Origin: Hippophae tibetana
Taxonomy: Eukaryota; Streptophyta; Magnoliopsida; Rosales; Elaeagnaceae
DNA length: 64,000 nucleotides
Assembly (NCBI GenBank): GCA_037013495.1
Contig: CM072812.1
Span: 62,404,938-62,468,937 of the forward strand
Reading direction: 5' to 3'
Shown here: piece by piece, positions 12,279-23,787 of the stretch
How positions within the stretch are numbered: the first letter of the stretch is position 1
How the letters are laid out: each line of letters opens with the position of its first letter
The notes under the pieces: generated by a model
What the model was told of the DNA's origin: nothing
Database searches by the model: none
Seen by the model: only the letters and a program-made list of their open reading frames with translations
Position numbers and translations under genes: made by a program

Positions 12279-12533
12279 GATCATAATTAATAGATTATTA
12301 CTATCCTTTATCTTAATAATTTTCCTAATTTATTGAAATTTCAGAGTAATCTGTATCAATAATTTGGTCATAATTAGTGGAACATTACTACCATTTTATG
12401 TTAATAATTTTCTCAGTTTATTGAGATTTAGTCTGTATTAATAGTTTGATCATAATTAGTGGACCATTATTACCATTTATCCTAATAATTTTCTCAGTTT
12501 ATTTAGATTCTAGAGTAGTCCGGATCGGTAGGA
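12279..12533. repeat. Minisatellite, three units of about 82-87 bp
   Basis: Units start at 12,279, 12,366 and 12,448 with the shared block (G)GTCATAATTAGTGGA-CATTA. Each continues through TTAATAATTTTC(C/T)(C/T)A and a TTTATT-GA-ATTT segment. The copies differ by a few substitutions and short indels. Confidence 0.75.
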
Positions 12534-12641
12534 TTAGTTTTTCAGTTCTTGCAGAAACCTTGTAATTCTTTGTACAAATGCTTCATTTTCCTCATGTTGA
12601 CCCGAGGATGCATAGATAGCAGAATTGCTTTCTCTAGTACC
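12534..12641 (-). CDS. Putative terminal exon of an unrecognised gene
   Basis: The minus strand has acceptor TTTCTACAG, then 36 codons: GTRESNSAIYASSGQHEENE, AFVQRITRFLQELKN and a TAA stop. It is in phase with the 57-nt exon at 12,790-12,846. The charged, helical sequence resembles the C-terminus of a soluble plant protein, but I cannot name it. No further upstream exons were found, so this could be a gene fragment. Confidence 0.35.
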   Translation of the reverse strand, partial: GTRESNSAIYASSGQHEENEAFVQRITRFLQELKN

Positions 12642-12789
12642 CTGTAGAAATGCAAAAGGAGAATTAAGTAATTAATAACAGGCAAATAATAGCAGATTTT
12701 TTTGTCAGGAATATGATATTAGAGTTACCGTTAATTCAAAGTAATTGTCAGAGTGAAGAAATAGGTTTAAAGAGATATAAGAACCATAC

Positions 12790-12846
12790 CCTTTGCCGTT
12801 TTAGCAGTTTAGTCGTTGTGTTCATCATCACGATGAGTTCGTCAAA
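12790..12846 (-). CDS. Putative internal exon of the same unrecognised gene
   Basis: The minus strand shows polypyrimidine-AG (TTTTTTTTTCTCAG), then exactly 19 codons FDELIVMMNTTTKLLKRQR, then the donor GTATGG. Phase-0 junctions join it to the exon at 12,534-12,641 with no stop. Good splice signals and matching phase are the evidence. The product is unknown. Confidence 0.35.
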
Positions 12847-14310
12847 CTGAGAAAAAAAAAATCCAAATCAATACATTTCACAAACAAAAAAAGGAAGCCT
12901 ATGAAACGCCTATGATTGAGAAGGAACTATTGATTACTATTAGAGTATGTCATAATGTGATAGTTAAGAGATACTTAAGAGATTAGTAAAATGTAAAATT
13001 TGTATAACTAATATTTTGAAAAATATAAGTAAAAAGTGCAAGTAATGTAATTAATTGAAACTTTACTTAAGATAACACATTATGATTGAGTAACGATGAA
13101 AACAAGTAATCCAAAATGCTTATATTGCATAATAGTTAGTATGATACTTTGATAACTTTAATTATTTTTATAAATTAATTATATTAGTCATATCAATATT
13201 TTAAATTGATATATTTGGCTGCGAAAAATTTATGGAATAAATTAGTTAATTAATTATGGTTGCTTAATATTAATTAGTTTATAAAATATATAAAATAAGA
13301 TTATTAATTCTCCCTCTTTGGAAGTTTATAATAGAGGCCTAATTCACTTTAGGAGTGAAAAGGTTAATTTTAGATTTTATCAATTTATAATTTAATAAAA
13401 CAAACAAAGTGGTTAAAGATGCAATTTAGGGTACAACCATAACTTAAGAGGAAAATCACTAGTTTATTGGGCTACCTAACTTTTCACTGTGAACAATAAA
13501 TGTTCAATTATAAACTCGTTCTTATGCTATCATACCTAAGATACAACTCCGATATACCTTTCTTATGAGTCTTTGCGTTGTTTTCATAGTTTCCAAGACT
13601 ATCATGAGTGGTATATATACCAACATTCTAATAAAATCCCGCCAATCAGACACGTTCATAGAACTACAACTAAAATTAGTACAAAAAACACAAGTATATG
13701 TGTGTCTTTTATAATAAATTTAATAATAAATAATCTTAAATAGATTGTTCAAAGCATATATCAATTAAATCAAATCATTTAACAAAGCATAAGGCAAGAA
13801 GATTAAGTACAAGTTCAATAAAAATAGTTTTTTTAAATTTAATAATTAAATGTAAATAATTATGATTATTTATACAATTATTTGATTTAAATATATAAGA
13901 TTTCAATTAAGAAGAAACTATAAGCAAAGTTAATAATAAATACTAGAGTTTAGCTATATAAATTGCTATAAGAGTTTAAATATATAAATCAATGTACTTA
14001 TACTATAAAAATAAACCTTGTGAGTAAATTAATAAATGCCTATCATGTATTTAATATGTTGAATACTCATCGCATAGACATTAATCTCAAATGCCCATAT
14101 TAACCACCGTCAATGTATATATACTATTACCTCTGATCCATCACCTTTCAATTACTCTGATCAACTCTTTTGGTTGCCGCGACCCTCTATCTCTCTTTAA
14201 TGTTTTTGACGCTAATTTGTTTTCGGTAGGCACGCCTATTCAACCTTAATATATATATGATCTTTTTTTTATATAGCTTTTTATGTATATATAAATAACT
14301 TAATAATATA
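12847..14310. other. AT-rich interval without recognisable gene
   Basis: No supported reading frame, RNA gene or element terminus. The sequence is very AT-rich (especially 13,000-13,300 and 13,680-14,050) with a less biased patch at 14,090-14,240. Confidence 0.4.
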
Positions 14311-14350
14311 TTCAAAAATAAGTTTTATGATATGTAGTTTAGCTTTACTT
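14311..14350. repeat. 40-bp direct repeat, copy 1
   Basis: It is identical over 40 bp (TTCAAAAATAAGTTTTATGA and on to AGCTTTACTT) to 22,255-22,294, same orientation, 7.9 kb away. The two copies bracket the pararetrovirus-like region. Flanks diverge at once. Confidence 0.85.
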
Positions 14351-14420
14351 TTTATAATACACTACGTTTTATTTGTGGATCATTTTACAAACATAATAAT
14401 ATTTTTCGATGGGTTATTAC

Positions 14421-14941
14421 TAGGGTTGTTCATCGGATCGAAACCGTTGATTTTACACTCATTCGATCTGATCCGACCATCCGCTTGGATTGAAACATCC
14501 TAATCCGCAACCGATCCGATCACCTCTTACATCCACTCAATCTGACCCGTAAATTATTTGGATGACATCCGATCAATCCGATCAATCCGACCAATAAATT
14601 TAATTAACTCTATTTTTTGTATTTTTAAATAAAATTTTTAAATTTTTACATAAATCATAACATAAAATTATTTGACTTAAAAAACATTAAAAAATTAAAT
14701 AAATATATATTAATTATATATATATATATATAATAATTATATATTAATTAAATATATATATAATTAATTTCGGTCGGGTCGGATCGGATTGGATGAATAG
14801 TAGTGAAAGCCGCCATCCGATCCGCACTTAACGGATGGAAAAATCTCCATCTGATCCAACCATCAGATTGGATCAGATCGGATGAAAAATCAACGGATCG
14901 GATCGGATTGATCGGATGATTGGATATTTTGCACACCCCTA
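14421..14941. mobile_element. hAT-type MITE (521 bp) with 8-bp TSD
   Basis: The left end TAGGGTTGTTCATCGG and right end (reverse complement) TAGGGGTGTGCAAAATA are typical hAT termini. Flanks GTTATTAC (14,413-14,420) and GCTATTAC (14,942-14,949) match at 7 of 8 positions. Both arms are built of repeated (G)GATCGGAT-type motifs and are largely self-complementary around an AT-only core (14,600-14,770, including a TA microsatellite). There is no ORF, so it is non-autonomous. Confidence 0.85.
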
Positions 14942-14949
14942 GCTATTAC

Positions 14950-16633
14950 ATATAGGTTTTAAATTGATGGGAAAATTCCAAAATAGTTGTCTTCATTTTC
15001 ATCTCTAAAGTCGACAAGAGGTTCTGATTCACCTGATACAGAGACGTTGGAAGTTTGATCACAGGATTATTTAGAGAACTTTGTTTTATCCTATAATAAT
15101 TGCTACATAATTCCCAAGTAATCTTCCTCAGTTTTTGTAACAAATATTAATGTGTTTGCATGGGCTTTTGGGCCAAGAAGTGGCTATGCTTCGGAAGTAA
15201 TTCTTTTGGAACCACTTCTTCTAATTTCACTGATCCATGGCTGGTTTTAAAATAGCTTTGGGGACATTGAATGAAGTCTACCATTTGATTTTATATCTCC
15301 TTTTTAAAATTGTTATTTCTGAGAGTGCTAGCTCAATGAACCATTGACATACCTAGGGTAAGTAGAATTTTGTGGAGAAATTGCATAAAACTTAGAATTT
15401 TCTCTTAGCTTCATTGGGTTTATAAAGGTTTTGAAAAATGGTATAGCTTTCTTGGATCTTTGGGGTGAGGATTTTTGGTAATGATCCAAACAATTTCCAC
15501 CAATGAGTAAACCAAGAATGGAATTTTGTGGGTTCAACTATTTTGATATTGAAATAAAATAGCAAGGAATGGCTATATTTTTGGTTTTGAATAATAAAGG
15601 TGTTTAACGAGGCTTGTTTATAGTCCCAGTAATTGTAGGTTTTGCATTAGTATTGGGTGGTTTTAAGGCTGACTGGAAAGGCTTTAAATTTGGACAAATC
15701 GGAACTCCATTCGGATGGAGACAAGACTTTTATATATTTTACAAGTGTAGTAAGAAGGATCTATTTGGTTTTGGTGATGGAAATGTTTAAATTCTATAGA
15801 TGCTATGAGTTCCAAAATACTGTGATAGTATTATGGAGTTTTGGTCTGGTCCCATGGTTTATAGAACCAGTTTTTACTAAATATTTGTTGTAAAGAACGA
15901 TAAGGAATCCTATCACTGAACCCTGGTTCAAATGTTATAATGGTCTGAGAAGCTTGTTTTAAAATACTCTCATATGGTTTTGAAAATATGTTTCGAGGGG
16001 GTAACTCTCTTTTCTCTATTTTAGAGATTATATTGGAAAAAGATGATCCTCATTTTTCAAGAATAATTTGGGAAGAATATTCTTCCTTTTTACCTGTGGA
16101 GGTACAAGCTTTTGATTGTTTTTGTTCTTCAATTTTATGGAGGGAATTTGGAAGGGTTTTAAGGAATTACGGAGATTCAGTGAGGGTTATAATCCACTCT
16201 TGAATTTGTTGGGTTTTAATGGTGGATTGGGCTTCTTGTTCGACTACTTCAGCCCAAGTAATAATGGATTTTGTTACTATTTATCTCATTATTATAAATG
16301 GAAATGGATTTTATAATATTGAGATTTCTTGTTTTAGGTTTTTTTTAAATGGAAATTCAAGTTTTTCATTTTGAGTTTTTGAAGAGATTTTATCATACTT
16401 AACACGAAAAGGAGTGATAAGATTTATAAAGGGTGTTCCTAATATCATTAAGGATGAATATCATAAACAAGAACAAGCTTCAGCTTTGCCTATTAATTGC
16501 ATTTTTGAATTGTTGGTTGAAATTAGTTTTTCTTTGGTTTTATCATGTAATCGTCTTGAGATGAATCTTGTTTTGATGCAATTTAGGTCTGTGATGAACA
16601 AAACCGGCATCGTTGATCCTGCCAATACTTTGG
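14950..16633 (-). pseudogene. Downstream degenerate coding, protease-like start
   Basis: Minus-strand frames resume on the far side of the LTR with a segment (16,630-16,461) containing LFITDLNCIK, which may be a decayed aspartic-protease loop. Short open pieces follow (15,537-15,328; 15,143-14,946) separated by stops. No RT or RNase H motif is visible. Continuity with the zinc-knuckle part rests on orientation and position. Confidence 0.3.
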
Positions 16634-18384
16634 TTTTATATTTATAAAACTCTCGCAAGTGCACGAATCATTTCATAGAAAATGATAAGTATACTCCCAA
16701 GGTCGATCTAAGGAAGGAATATATGTGGTTTTTAATTTATTATTCAAACTTTTAAAAACAAAATTAAAAACATCCTGTCACGATATTTTGGGTTTTGTGT
16801 TTCTAATCTAATAACATAAAAATAAACATAGATAGAGATTCAATAAATATTGATGAAATTTTATCATTTATAATATTGGAGTATTTATGGATATAATAAC
16901 TAAGTAATTATGTTTGTTCATATTATTTAGGTTATTAAAGATATAAATTGATATTTATTTATTCTCCTTTTTTTATATGAATACCACCTTTTGTGGGGTT
17001 AGATATTCTTTGCTAACTAAACAAATCAATTAACACTTATGGGTGGGGTTGATAACTAATTTGGTTAATTAAATTAATTCCTTTTTTCTAAGAGATTGAA
17101 AATGAACCATTTAAATGCCACCTTTGGTGAGGTTAGACAGTTTAAACTTTATTCAAGGTGTCCAAATTAAACCTAAGAATTTAATTATCCGAGAATTAAC
17201 TTTCAAGTTTTAAAACTACTACTGAAAACATGTTGTCAATACATTTTCAGATAATAATTCTTATAAAAACTTTTGAAATAGAGCTTCACTCTAACTACCG
17301 GGCGATTGTACCAATAAATAAAAGAGAACTACTCTAAATCAGACTAGATAACTAAACCTTAAAATATATATTTCTCTCTAACATTCTTAATATAAAATCT
17401 TGAATAAAAATAAAATCAATTCATTTCAGAGATTTTTACCTATTTAATATTTCGCAAGCATAACAACGTTATTATTATATCATGTTTACAAATAGCCAGG
17501 AATGTTAAATTTAATCATAGATAAATTAAATATAACATATAAGAATAAAACATAAAAAATAACTCCAAAGAAAATAAAATCCTTACAGTACTTTGATGCA
17601 AACTCTGTTACTGGATAACCACCAAACGGAATTTGCACTTCCATTTATTGAATCAAAAAACAAATAAATTACAAAAACATAATTAGTTCTTCTCAAAAAG
17701 AGAAGAACTCTAAAACTAAGAAAAACTAATTAAGATAAGCTAAACACTAAGAAATGGAGAGAAAGAAAGATAAGAGAAGATGTGTTTTTAGGTGTGGTTT
17801 GAAGTAAAAAGAATGAGGGTATTTATAGGTGAGGATGGGAAGAAAAAGTGGGTGAAAAAATGATTAAAAATGGTGGAAACGCGGAGTAGTTAATGATGAC
17901 ATCATTGCTGATGTCATAGTGGTGTGGGGCACGCGTGGATTGTGGCAGATAGGCGCAGCGGCTCACACGGACTGGGTGATATGGCACGTGCTTACCGGGC
18001 GCTGATGGGTATGAGTGCGCGTGGACTAGGTGATGCGTGCCCATTGTTCAGCACGGCTGGGCACGTTGGCCGGTGTTGCTAGTCGGTTGTATGCGTGATT
18101 TCCTCCTTTTTGACATTTTGACCCATTTTGTCCAATGTTTCCATATTTGTTGACCTTTTCTCATTTAATTTATGAATATATTTGCGATGTATTGCCTCCG
18201 GTATTTTTCTTTGAGTCTTTAAGTTACTTTTTTAAGCGAAAATACCTGAAAAATAATAAAAATACCTGTAATTCCAAAAAGATAGATTTATATAAATATA
18301 TGATAAAATCATATATATATATATATATAATCAATTAACGTGCATAAAATCATGGTAATTTTAGTACTTTTTAAGCACTCATCA
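16634..18384 (-). mobile_element. LTR (about 1.75 kb) nested in the pararetrovirus-like region (LTR-1)
   Basis: On the minus strand it starts TGATGAGTGCTTAAAAAGTA at 18,384 (a short palindrome AGTGCTT-AAAAAGTACT). It has a TATA box (tatttata, 17,820-17,827) and a polypurine GGGAGTATACTTATC block near the end, followed by GATTCGTGCACTTGCGAG and TTTATAAATA. The same landmarks occur in LTRs at 22.4-23.8, 30.8-32.5 and 33.7/63.1-63.4 kb. A GC-rich patch lies at 17,880-18,090. The 3' boundary is approximate and no clean TSD was found. No internal region is attached, so it is solo or truncated. Confidence 0.7.
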
Positions 18385-18514
18385 GTTTGCACCTATATCA
18401 AAGAGTGTGATTGTGTCTATTTTGAATCACAAGAAAATACAATTGTTATCTTATTGATGTATTTTCTTATGGTTATTTCTTTTAATACGAAGAGAAAGTC
18501 TTATGAGACTTCTT

Positions 18515-21165
18515 TTAAGTTTTCAAGGTTTTGAGGATCAATATTTGTCTATTCATCCAAATTGCATTTGCTCTTTTTAGAGGTTTCGTGAGAGAGTAAG
18601 AGCTAAATAATTTCAGAATCCTCTCTTTGCTTTTGCTTAAACTGTTGTATTTCCAACTTAATGGTTTTAATTTCACTTTGTAAGTCTTGGATAGACCCTT
18701 GGGATTTTTCGTTTTGCTTCTTTCTATCAAGGATAGTAGTGAAGTCGTAGCGACCAGTGCTTATGGAAGAAAGTTTTGAAGAATTTTCTTTTTCTTTGTT
18801 ATTTAAAGACTTGGTTAGAAGATCCAAGTATTGTTTTTTAAGATCAGGGTTATCGATATGGTGAACAATGTCAATTATTAGATGTTGTTCTTTAGTGAGC
18901 ACATTGATACATTTTGATGTGCTAATTTCAATGTCAGTGGTAACTAACTCATCAATTTGAGGGTTTTGATCATCCAAAGAGTCTTTATTCCAAGCTTCAA
19001 ACTCAGGGGAGGTTTCTTTGGGGAGAGTAGAGATGTTTTGCAAGGTCTCTTCCTCAAGTTCTCATTCTTGTAATTTTCTAGAAATTTTATAGTAGTTTTA
19101 AGTGTAACCTTTTTTGCGACATTTATAGCAAATAACATCTTTTAATTTTGACTAAAAAGAGGTTTTAGGTTTTTTGAAAGAATTTTTATAGGGTTTTTTA
19201 TAGGACGGTTTCTTGGAGGGTTTTTTTGTTTTGTAGTAATAAGGTTTTCAAAAGTTCTCAAAAGGAGTTTTATAACTTTTGTGATAGTATTTTGAAGAAG
19301 ATTTATGGTATGGTTTTCTACTGGAATCTCCTTCATAGTGCTTAGGTTTTGAAAAGGAAACGACAAACTATTGATAGAAAGAACATAATTCTTTTTTGGT
19401 TGTTTTAAGTTCCCATTTTAAATGTTTTTGTAATTTCAAATCTCAGCATATATGAAGTCCTTGTTTTTTAGTATAACTTATGATTTCACAGTAGGTGAGT
19501 TGATCATAAAGGATGATATGATTTCGAAAAGTTTCTCTTATTTAATCTCTAGCTTTCTCTCCCAGAAGAGTTGGAAGTTCGAAAAGGAACTTCTCTTTCT
19601 AGATGGGTTGGTTAGAATCTTCCCTAAGTAAGACTCTACTAAGGAAGGTTTTTCTTATAACTTTGGAAGTCACTTAGATTTTTACACATGAGGTTTGATA
19701 GGAGATCTACATTTTTATCCCTAAGGTGTGAAGAGTTACCCATAAAATGCAGTGATATGGTAAAATAAGTGTTGATACTGAATCTTGGTAGGTTCTCCAT
19801 GATCATCGAGAATGGGTTCACCATCCTCTCTAGTTTGGATAGCACTTAAGATATCCAATTTTTGTTGTTTTGTAAGGTGCAAATCCCAACATCCTTTTAG
19901 TTGGCCTAAAAAGCCAACTATAAGGAGTTTGGCAACTGTTTTATCAGAAGTACCCGACTGGTTTATATAAGCATTTGACGTTATTTTCATTTTATGTAAT
20001 AGGTTTAAAATCTAGTATTTAGTAATGCCATAGATTTTCCATTCATAATTGGATGAGGTATTGTATTTTGGTTATATTATTTGATTTGGCTAGGATCCTA
20101 TTTCTAGATCTGGGGACCTAGTAGGTAATATGTTTTAAGATGTTGGGTTTTACCAATGGAGTTTTGCCACTTTAGGATACAATTCTTGAAATGCTTATTC
20201 GTCAAAAGCGTTAATATCAATAGTATTAGCATCCTAGTATAAGACACTAATATTATGAGAATTTTGAGGTTTTTGGGGAGTTTATTAGATTATAGAACCG
20301 ATGTTAGAGGTATAGTGAGTAAGCTCTAGCTTGTTTTTTAGGTCTTTAATAGTTTTTAGAAACTAAGTTTTATTAGATTTTATCTCATTTTGAGTATGTT
20401 TTGATACTTGATAAGGTTTAAAAATTGGATTTTTAACTTTTTTATCTATAGTTTTACTAGAGCTAGAAGGAACATCAGATTGTTGGTTCTGGCATTCCAT
20501 TATAGTAACTTGTTTGCCTAAGGTACTTAGGTTAATGTTTGTAAGATTATTTTGAAGAACAATATTTTTAAGATTGTTTTTAGTGTCTTATTGTGGGTTC
20601 TTAAGAAGACAAGCTTCAACCTTTTTGTTACTATAGGGGATGGTTATTGGTCTAAGTGGAGGGTGTTCAGCCTCTACATGGTCATCTGTTGTTTCCCAAA
20701 TAGGAATTTTCTTTTTTATGTTTAATAGTTTTTTGGATTTGAATATATAATCTATGTTCTTTTCAAAAACATATATCTCAAACCAATGAAAGAATAAGAC
20801 ATTAATTTTATGTTTATAGACAAATTTATAAAATTCTTCCTAAATATCTTTACGAGTATTTATGAAGTTTTGTAGAAACCAATATTGTTTTTGTTTGTTG
20901 TATTCTATAATGAGATATCTTGTAGATATTTTTTATCGGCTTCAAATTTATCCTTCTCCAAGATGTTTAGTTCATTGGCTATATTTTTTGTTATAGCCAA
21001 TGTTGTTGGAGATTGGGGAGATAATTCATCTAGGTTTTGGGTTTTTGTGTAGTCTGGATGTGGTACCTGAGTACTATAGTCTATGTTTTGAAGGCTTGAA
21101 CTAGGTATATCTGAAATGAAATACCTAGGTTGGGTTTTGTATGATAGGTTTGAGGAAAAGCTCAA
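18515..21165 (-). pseudogene. Gag/coat-type region with zinc knuckle of pararetrovirus-like polyprotein
   Basis: A chain of nearly contiguous minus-strand frames (21,165-20,905, 19,990-19,639, 19,366-19,142, 19,043-18,603) reads one way with only scattered stops. A coat/gag-type helical domain lies at 19,990-19,650. A Lys/Asn-rich basic stretch follows, then CYKCRKKGY at about 19,130-19,105 (CX2C kept, His replaced by Tyr) and an acidic, coiled-coil-prone C-terminal segment (19,043-18,603). This order (coat-type domain, basic stretch, knuckle) fits pararetroviral and retroviral gag polyproteins. It is broken in at least four places. Confidence 0.5.
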
Positions 21166-21179
21166 GACTCTTCCTCTAA

Positions 21180-22097
21180 GGTTTCTATCAAACTAGCACT
21201 AGAGTACCTAGAACTAATAGATCTATTGAAACTTAGTTTTATACTACAATAATTATATTGGGTTATATTCCTAAGTTGGGTATTTTGCTTTAGTTTTATT
21301 CTCTCTAACTCAAGTTGGGTTACTCTTCTAGGAGCTACTCATCTGGTAGGATTATCTGATTCCATTCAATAGGTTTTGGAATGATTTTATTTGATTTCGA
21401 GAGATCTATTTAAAGGAGTGTTTTTCCCCTTTTTACTATGAAATATGTGTTTTGTTTTGAACACATATACCATAGCTTTATAATGAACATGAAAAATTAT
21501 CATAATCGAGATAGATCCTTTGATCATATCATAGTTGTAAGTTTTAGTTTGTAAAATAAGATATTTTAAAATGTTTTTATCATTTAGGGAGATAGTAAAA
21601 TTAGGCTAAAAATCAAATGAAATCGGTCTCCTACAAAGACTCGAGTCAATTGTTACTAATAATGGATCCCCAAAGTTATTAAACCTAGCAATCCTAAGAG
21701 CTGCTAAGATTCTTTTGAAAAGAAATTTATGGTTTCAAAAGGTGAAGAAAGTTGAATATCTCTTTCCTTAGTTTTAATGAATTGGGCATTTTTAAAAATA
21801 TTCAATTTTAAGGTTTTATAAATATTATTTTGTTGACTATTGGGTATTTCCTAATTATCAATATTTTTTGAAAAATATTTAATAATGATTTCTTCACTAT
21901 TAATCATGTTTTTATTTTTAAAAGTATATGAAGAGGAAGAAGATGCAAAAATACTCATATTTATAAATTAACAGTTATAATCATATTTTCTTTGAAATCT
22001 TGAATAATGTTTTATTCATTACTAACCATATTCTTGGTTTTATAAGATGACAACTGAACTAAGAAGAAGAAGAAGCTCTAAAGAAAGTAGAACTCAT
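21180..22097 (-). pseudogene. N-terminal (movement-protein-like) part of pararetrovirus-like polyprotein
   Basis: The first Met on the minus strand after the PBS is at 22,097, followed by a Ser-rich start. The frame is lost repeatedly. A block around 21,560-21,390 is the part that recalls the movement-protein-type domain of pararetroviral polyproteins. The assignment is by general resemblance only and no catalytic signature exists to confirm it. Confidence 0.35.
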
Positions 22098-22254
22098 CTT
22101 TGTTATACTATTAAAATTTACTATTTAAACTAGAGTTAGTACCTTTCATTTATATCAACACTTCGTGGTTTTATTGCCTTTCCCTGAGGACTTATTACAG
22201 TCCTCCAATTCAGTGGCTCCCTACGTACCAAAGTTTAAAGAAAATTTAAATAGT

Positions 22255-22294
22255 TTCAAAAATAAGTTTTATGATATGTAGTTTAGCTTTACTT
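22255..22294. repeat. 40-bp direct repeat, copy 2
   Basis: Exact match of 14,311-14,350, located just downstream (minus strand) of the TGGTATCA primer-site-like sequence at 22,305-22,312. Confidence 0.85.
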
Positions 22295-22439
22295 CAACTA
22301 CTTTTGATACCATTTTTAGTGCACCTTGGATCTGGCTTCATATCATAAAATGGCCTATATATATAGATTATAGTAATAACTTGATATTATTATGATTAAA
22401 TATTTTGGAAATTAATTATCCAAAGCTCATTAAAAATTT

Positions 22440-23787
22440 TAATATTATAACAAGTTATTTTTAGGACACATCTTAAAAATATTGAAACACATATAATAAA
22501 AGACTAATTAGTAATAAATTGATTCGATTAAATAAATATTTTAGCAGCAAAAATAATTTCAAGTTTTGTGAAGATGTGCTATCAAATGCATGAGTGCTAT
22601 CAAATGTTTTATCCATCAAAATAGCCAACAGTTATAGTTCTTATAAGATTTTTAATAATAAAAATATAATTAATATCCTATGGTTGGGATTACCAGATGA
22701 TTAATTATTATATTATGATTTATTTTTAAGAAATTAACAAACCATCTAATTACTGCTTAAGGTAGAGTATATAATTGGACTTTCATTCAACATGTGAAAA
22801 GTTAGGTTTATTATTTAAGTATCTGAAAACTAACTTTGAGATTTTAAAACTACTACTAAAAATGTGTCATCAATATATTTTAAATAGTAATTCTTGTAAA
22901 AATCCTTGAAATAGAATTTCACTCTAACTATACAATTGATATAGACAAAAAAAAAACACTACTCTTAAATAGATTCAGATAATTAAATCATAAATCTAAC
23001 TCTATTCTTTATTTCAAAAAATAATAAGCTATATACCTCTATTTTACAATTTTTTGTATAAATCTTGATGAAGAAATATAGCTTAATTCATTTTATAAAA
23101 ATGTTTACCTACTATGATATTTCATAAGCATAACAATATTACTAATATTCCATAGTATTTTCAATCAAACATGCTTGATTTATTGAATTGAAAGAAAAAC
23201 TACTACATAAATTAAACTTTTATACTCTCAAATTGAGAAAAGAACTTTAAAACTATGAAAAGAAAAGAAAAGCTAAATAAAAGTAAGACATCAGCGAAGA
23301 ATAAAGCTGATGAGATGGTTACAATATGGGTTTAGGGGTCCTATTTATAGGTGAGAAAAATGAGAGAAAATGGATACTTAAGTCTGGTGTCGCGGCATAC
23401 ATTGATTCTATGATGTGATGTGGGACACCCTGTATGTCTTTAAAATACTTGATCCACTATTCCCATACTGCGGCACACAAAATACCATACCATAACTCAA
23501 GTGCCTATAAACTTCTAGATGCCTTCTTTGAATTACACCATTTACATTGGTTTGAAATATATCTAAAGTTTTGCTTCAATGTTTTAATAGAGTGCTTCCA
23601 AGTACCATTCTTCAAGTGTTCATAAGTTGAATCTTTTTAAGGCTACAAATACCTGAAATAATAAAACACACCCATGATTCTGAAAAATAGATTTACTAAC
23701 AAGATAATAAAATTATGCAAATATAAATCTATTTTGACATAAAGTGCATAAAATCATGTTATTTTTAGTGCTTTTAAGCACTTATCA
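22440..23787 (-). mobile_element. LTR fragment related to LTR-1 (LTR-2)
   Basis: The minus strand starts TGATAAGTGCTTAAAAGCAC at 23,787 and has a TATA box (tatttata 23,342-23,349). A block at 22,820-22,930 closely matches 17,205-17,300 of LTR-1 (shared TTTTAAAACTACTACT...TTCACTCTAACTA). Its 3' end is missing or diverged. The pararetrovirus-like leader begins about 120 bp beyond. It abuts the RT of Gypsy-3, interrupting it. Confidence 0.65.

Larger units (their letters stand above)
14950..22312 (-). mobile_element. Degenerate pararetrovirus-like (Caulimoviridae-type) insertion
   Basis: On the minus strand, TGGTATCA (22,312-22,305) fits the primer-binding site complementary to initiator tRNA-Met. 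It is followed by a leader of about 210 nt, a first reading frame from 22,097, a long gag/coat-type frame with a zinc-knuckle remnant at about 19,120, and protease-like and further degenerate coding to about 14,950. No reverse transcriptase box was found. An LTR (16,634-18,384) splits it. Many stops and frameshifts exist. An alternative is an uncharacterised LTR retrotransposon family; the absence of flanking LTRs at the PBS favours a pararetroviral origin. No intact gene remains. Confidence 0.5.
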
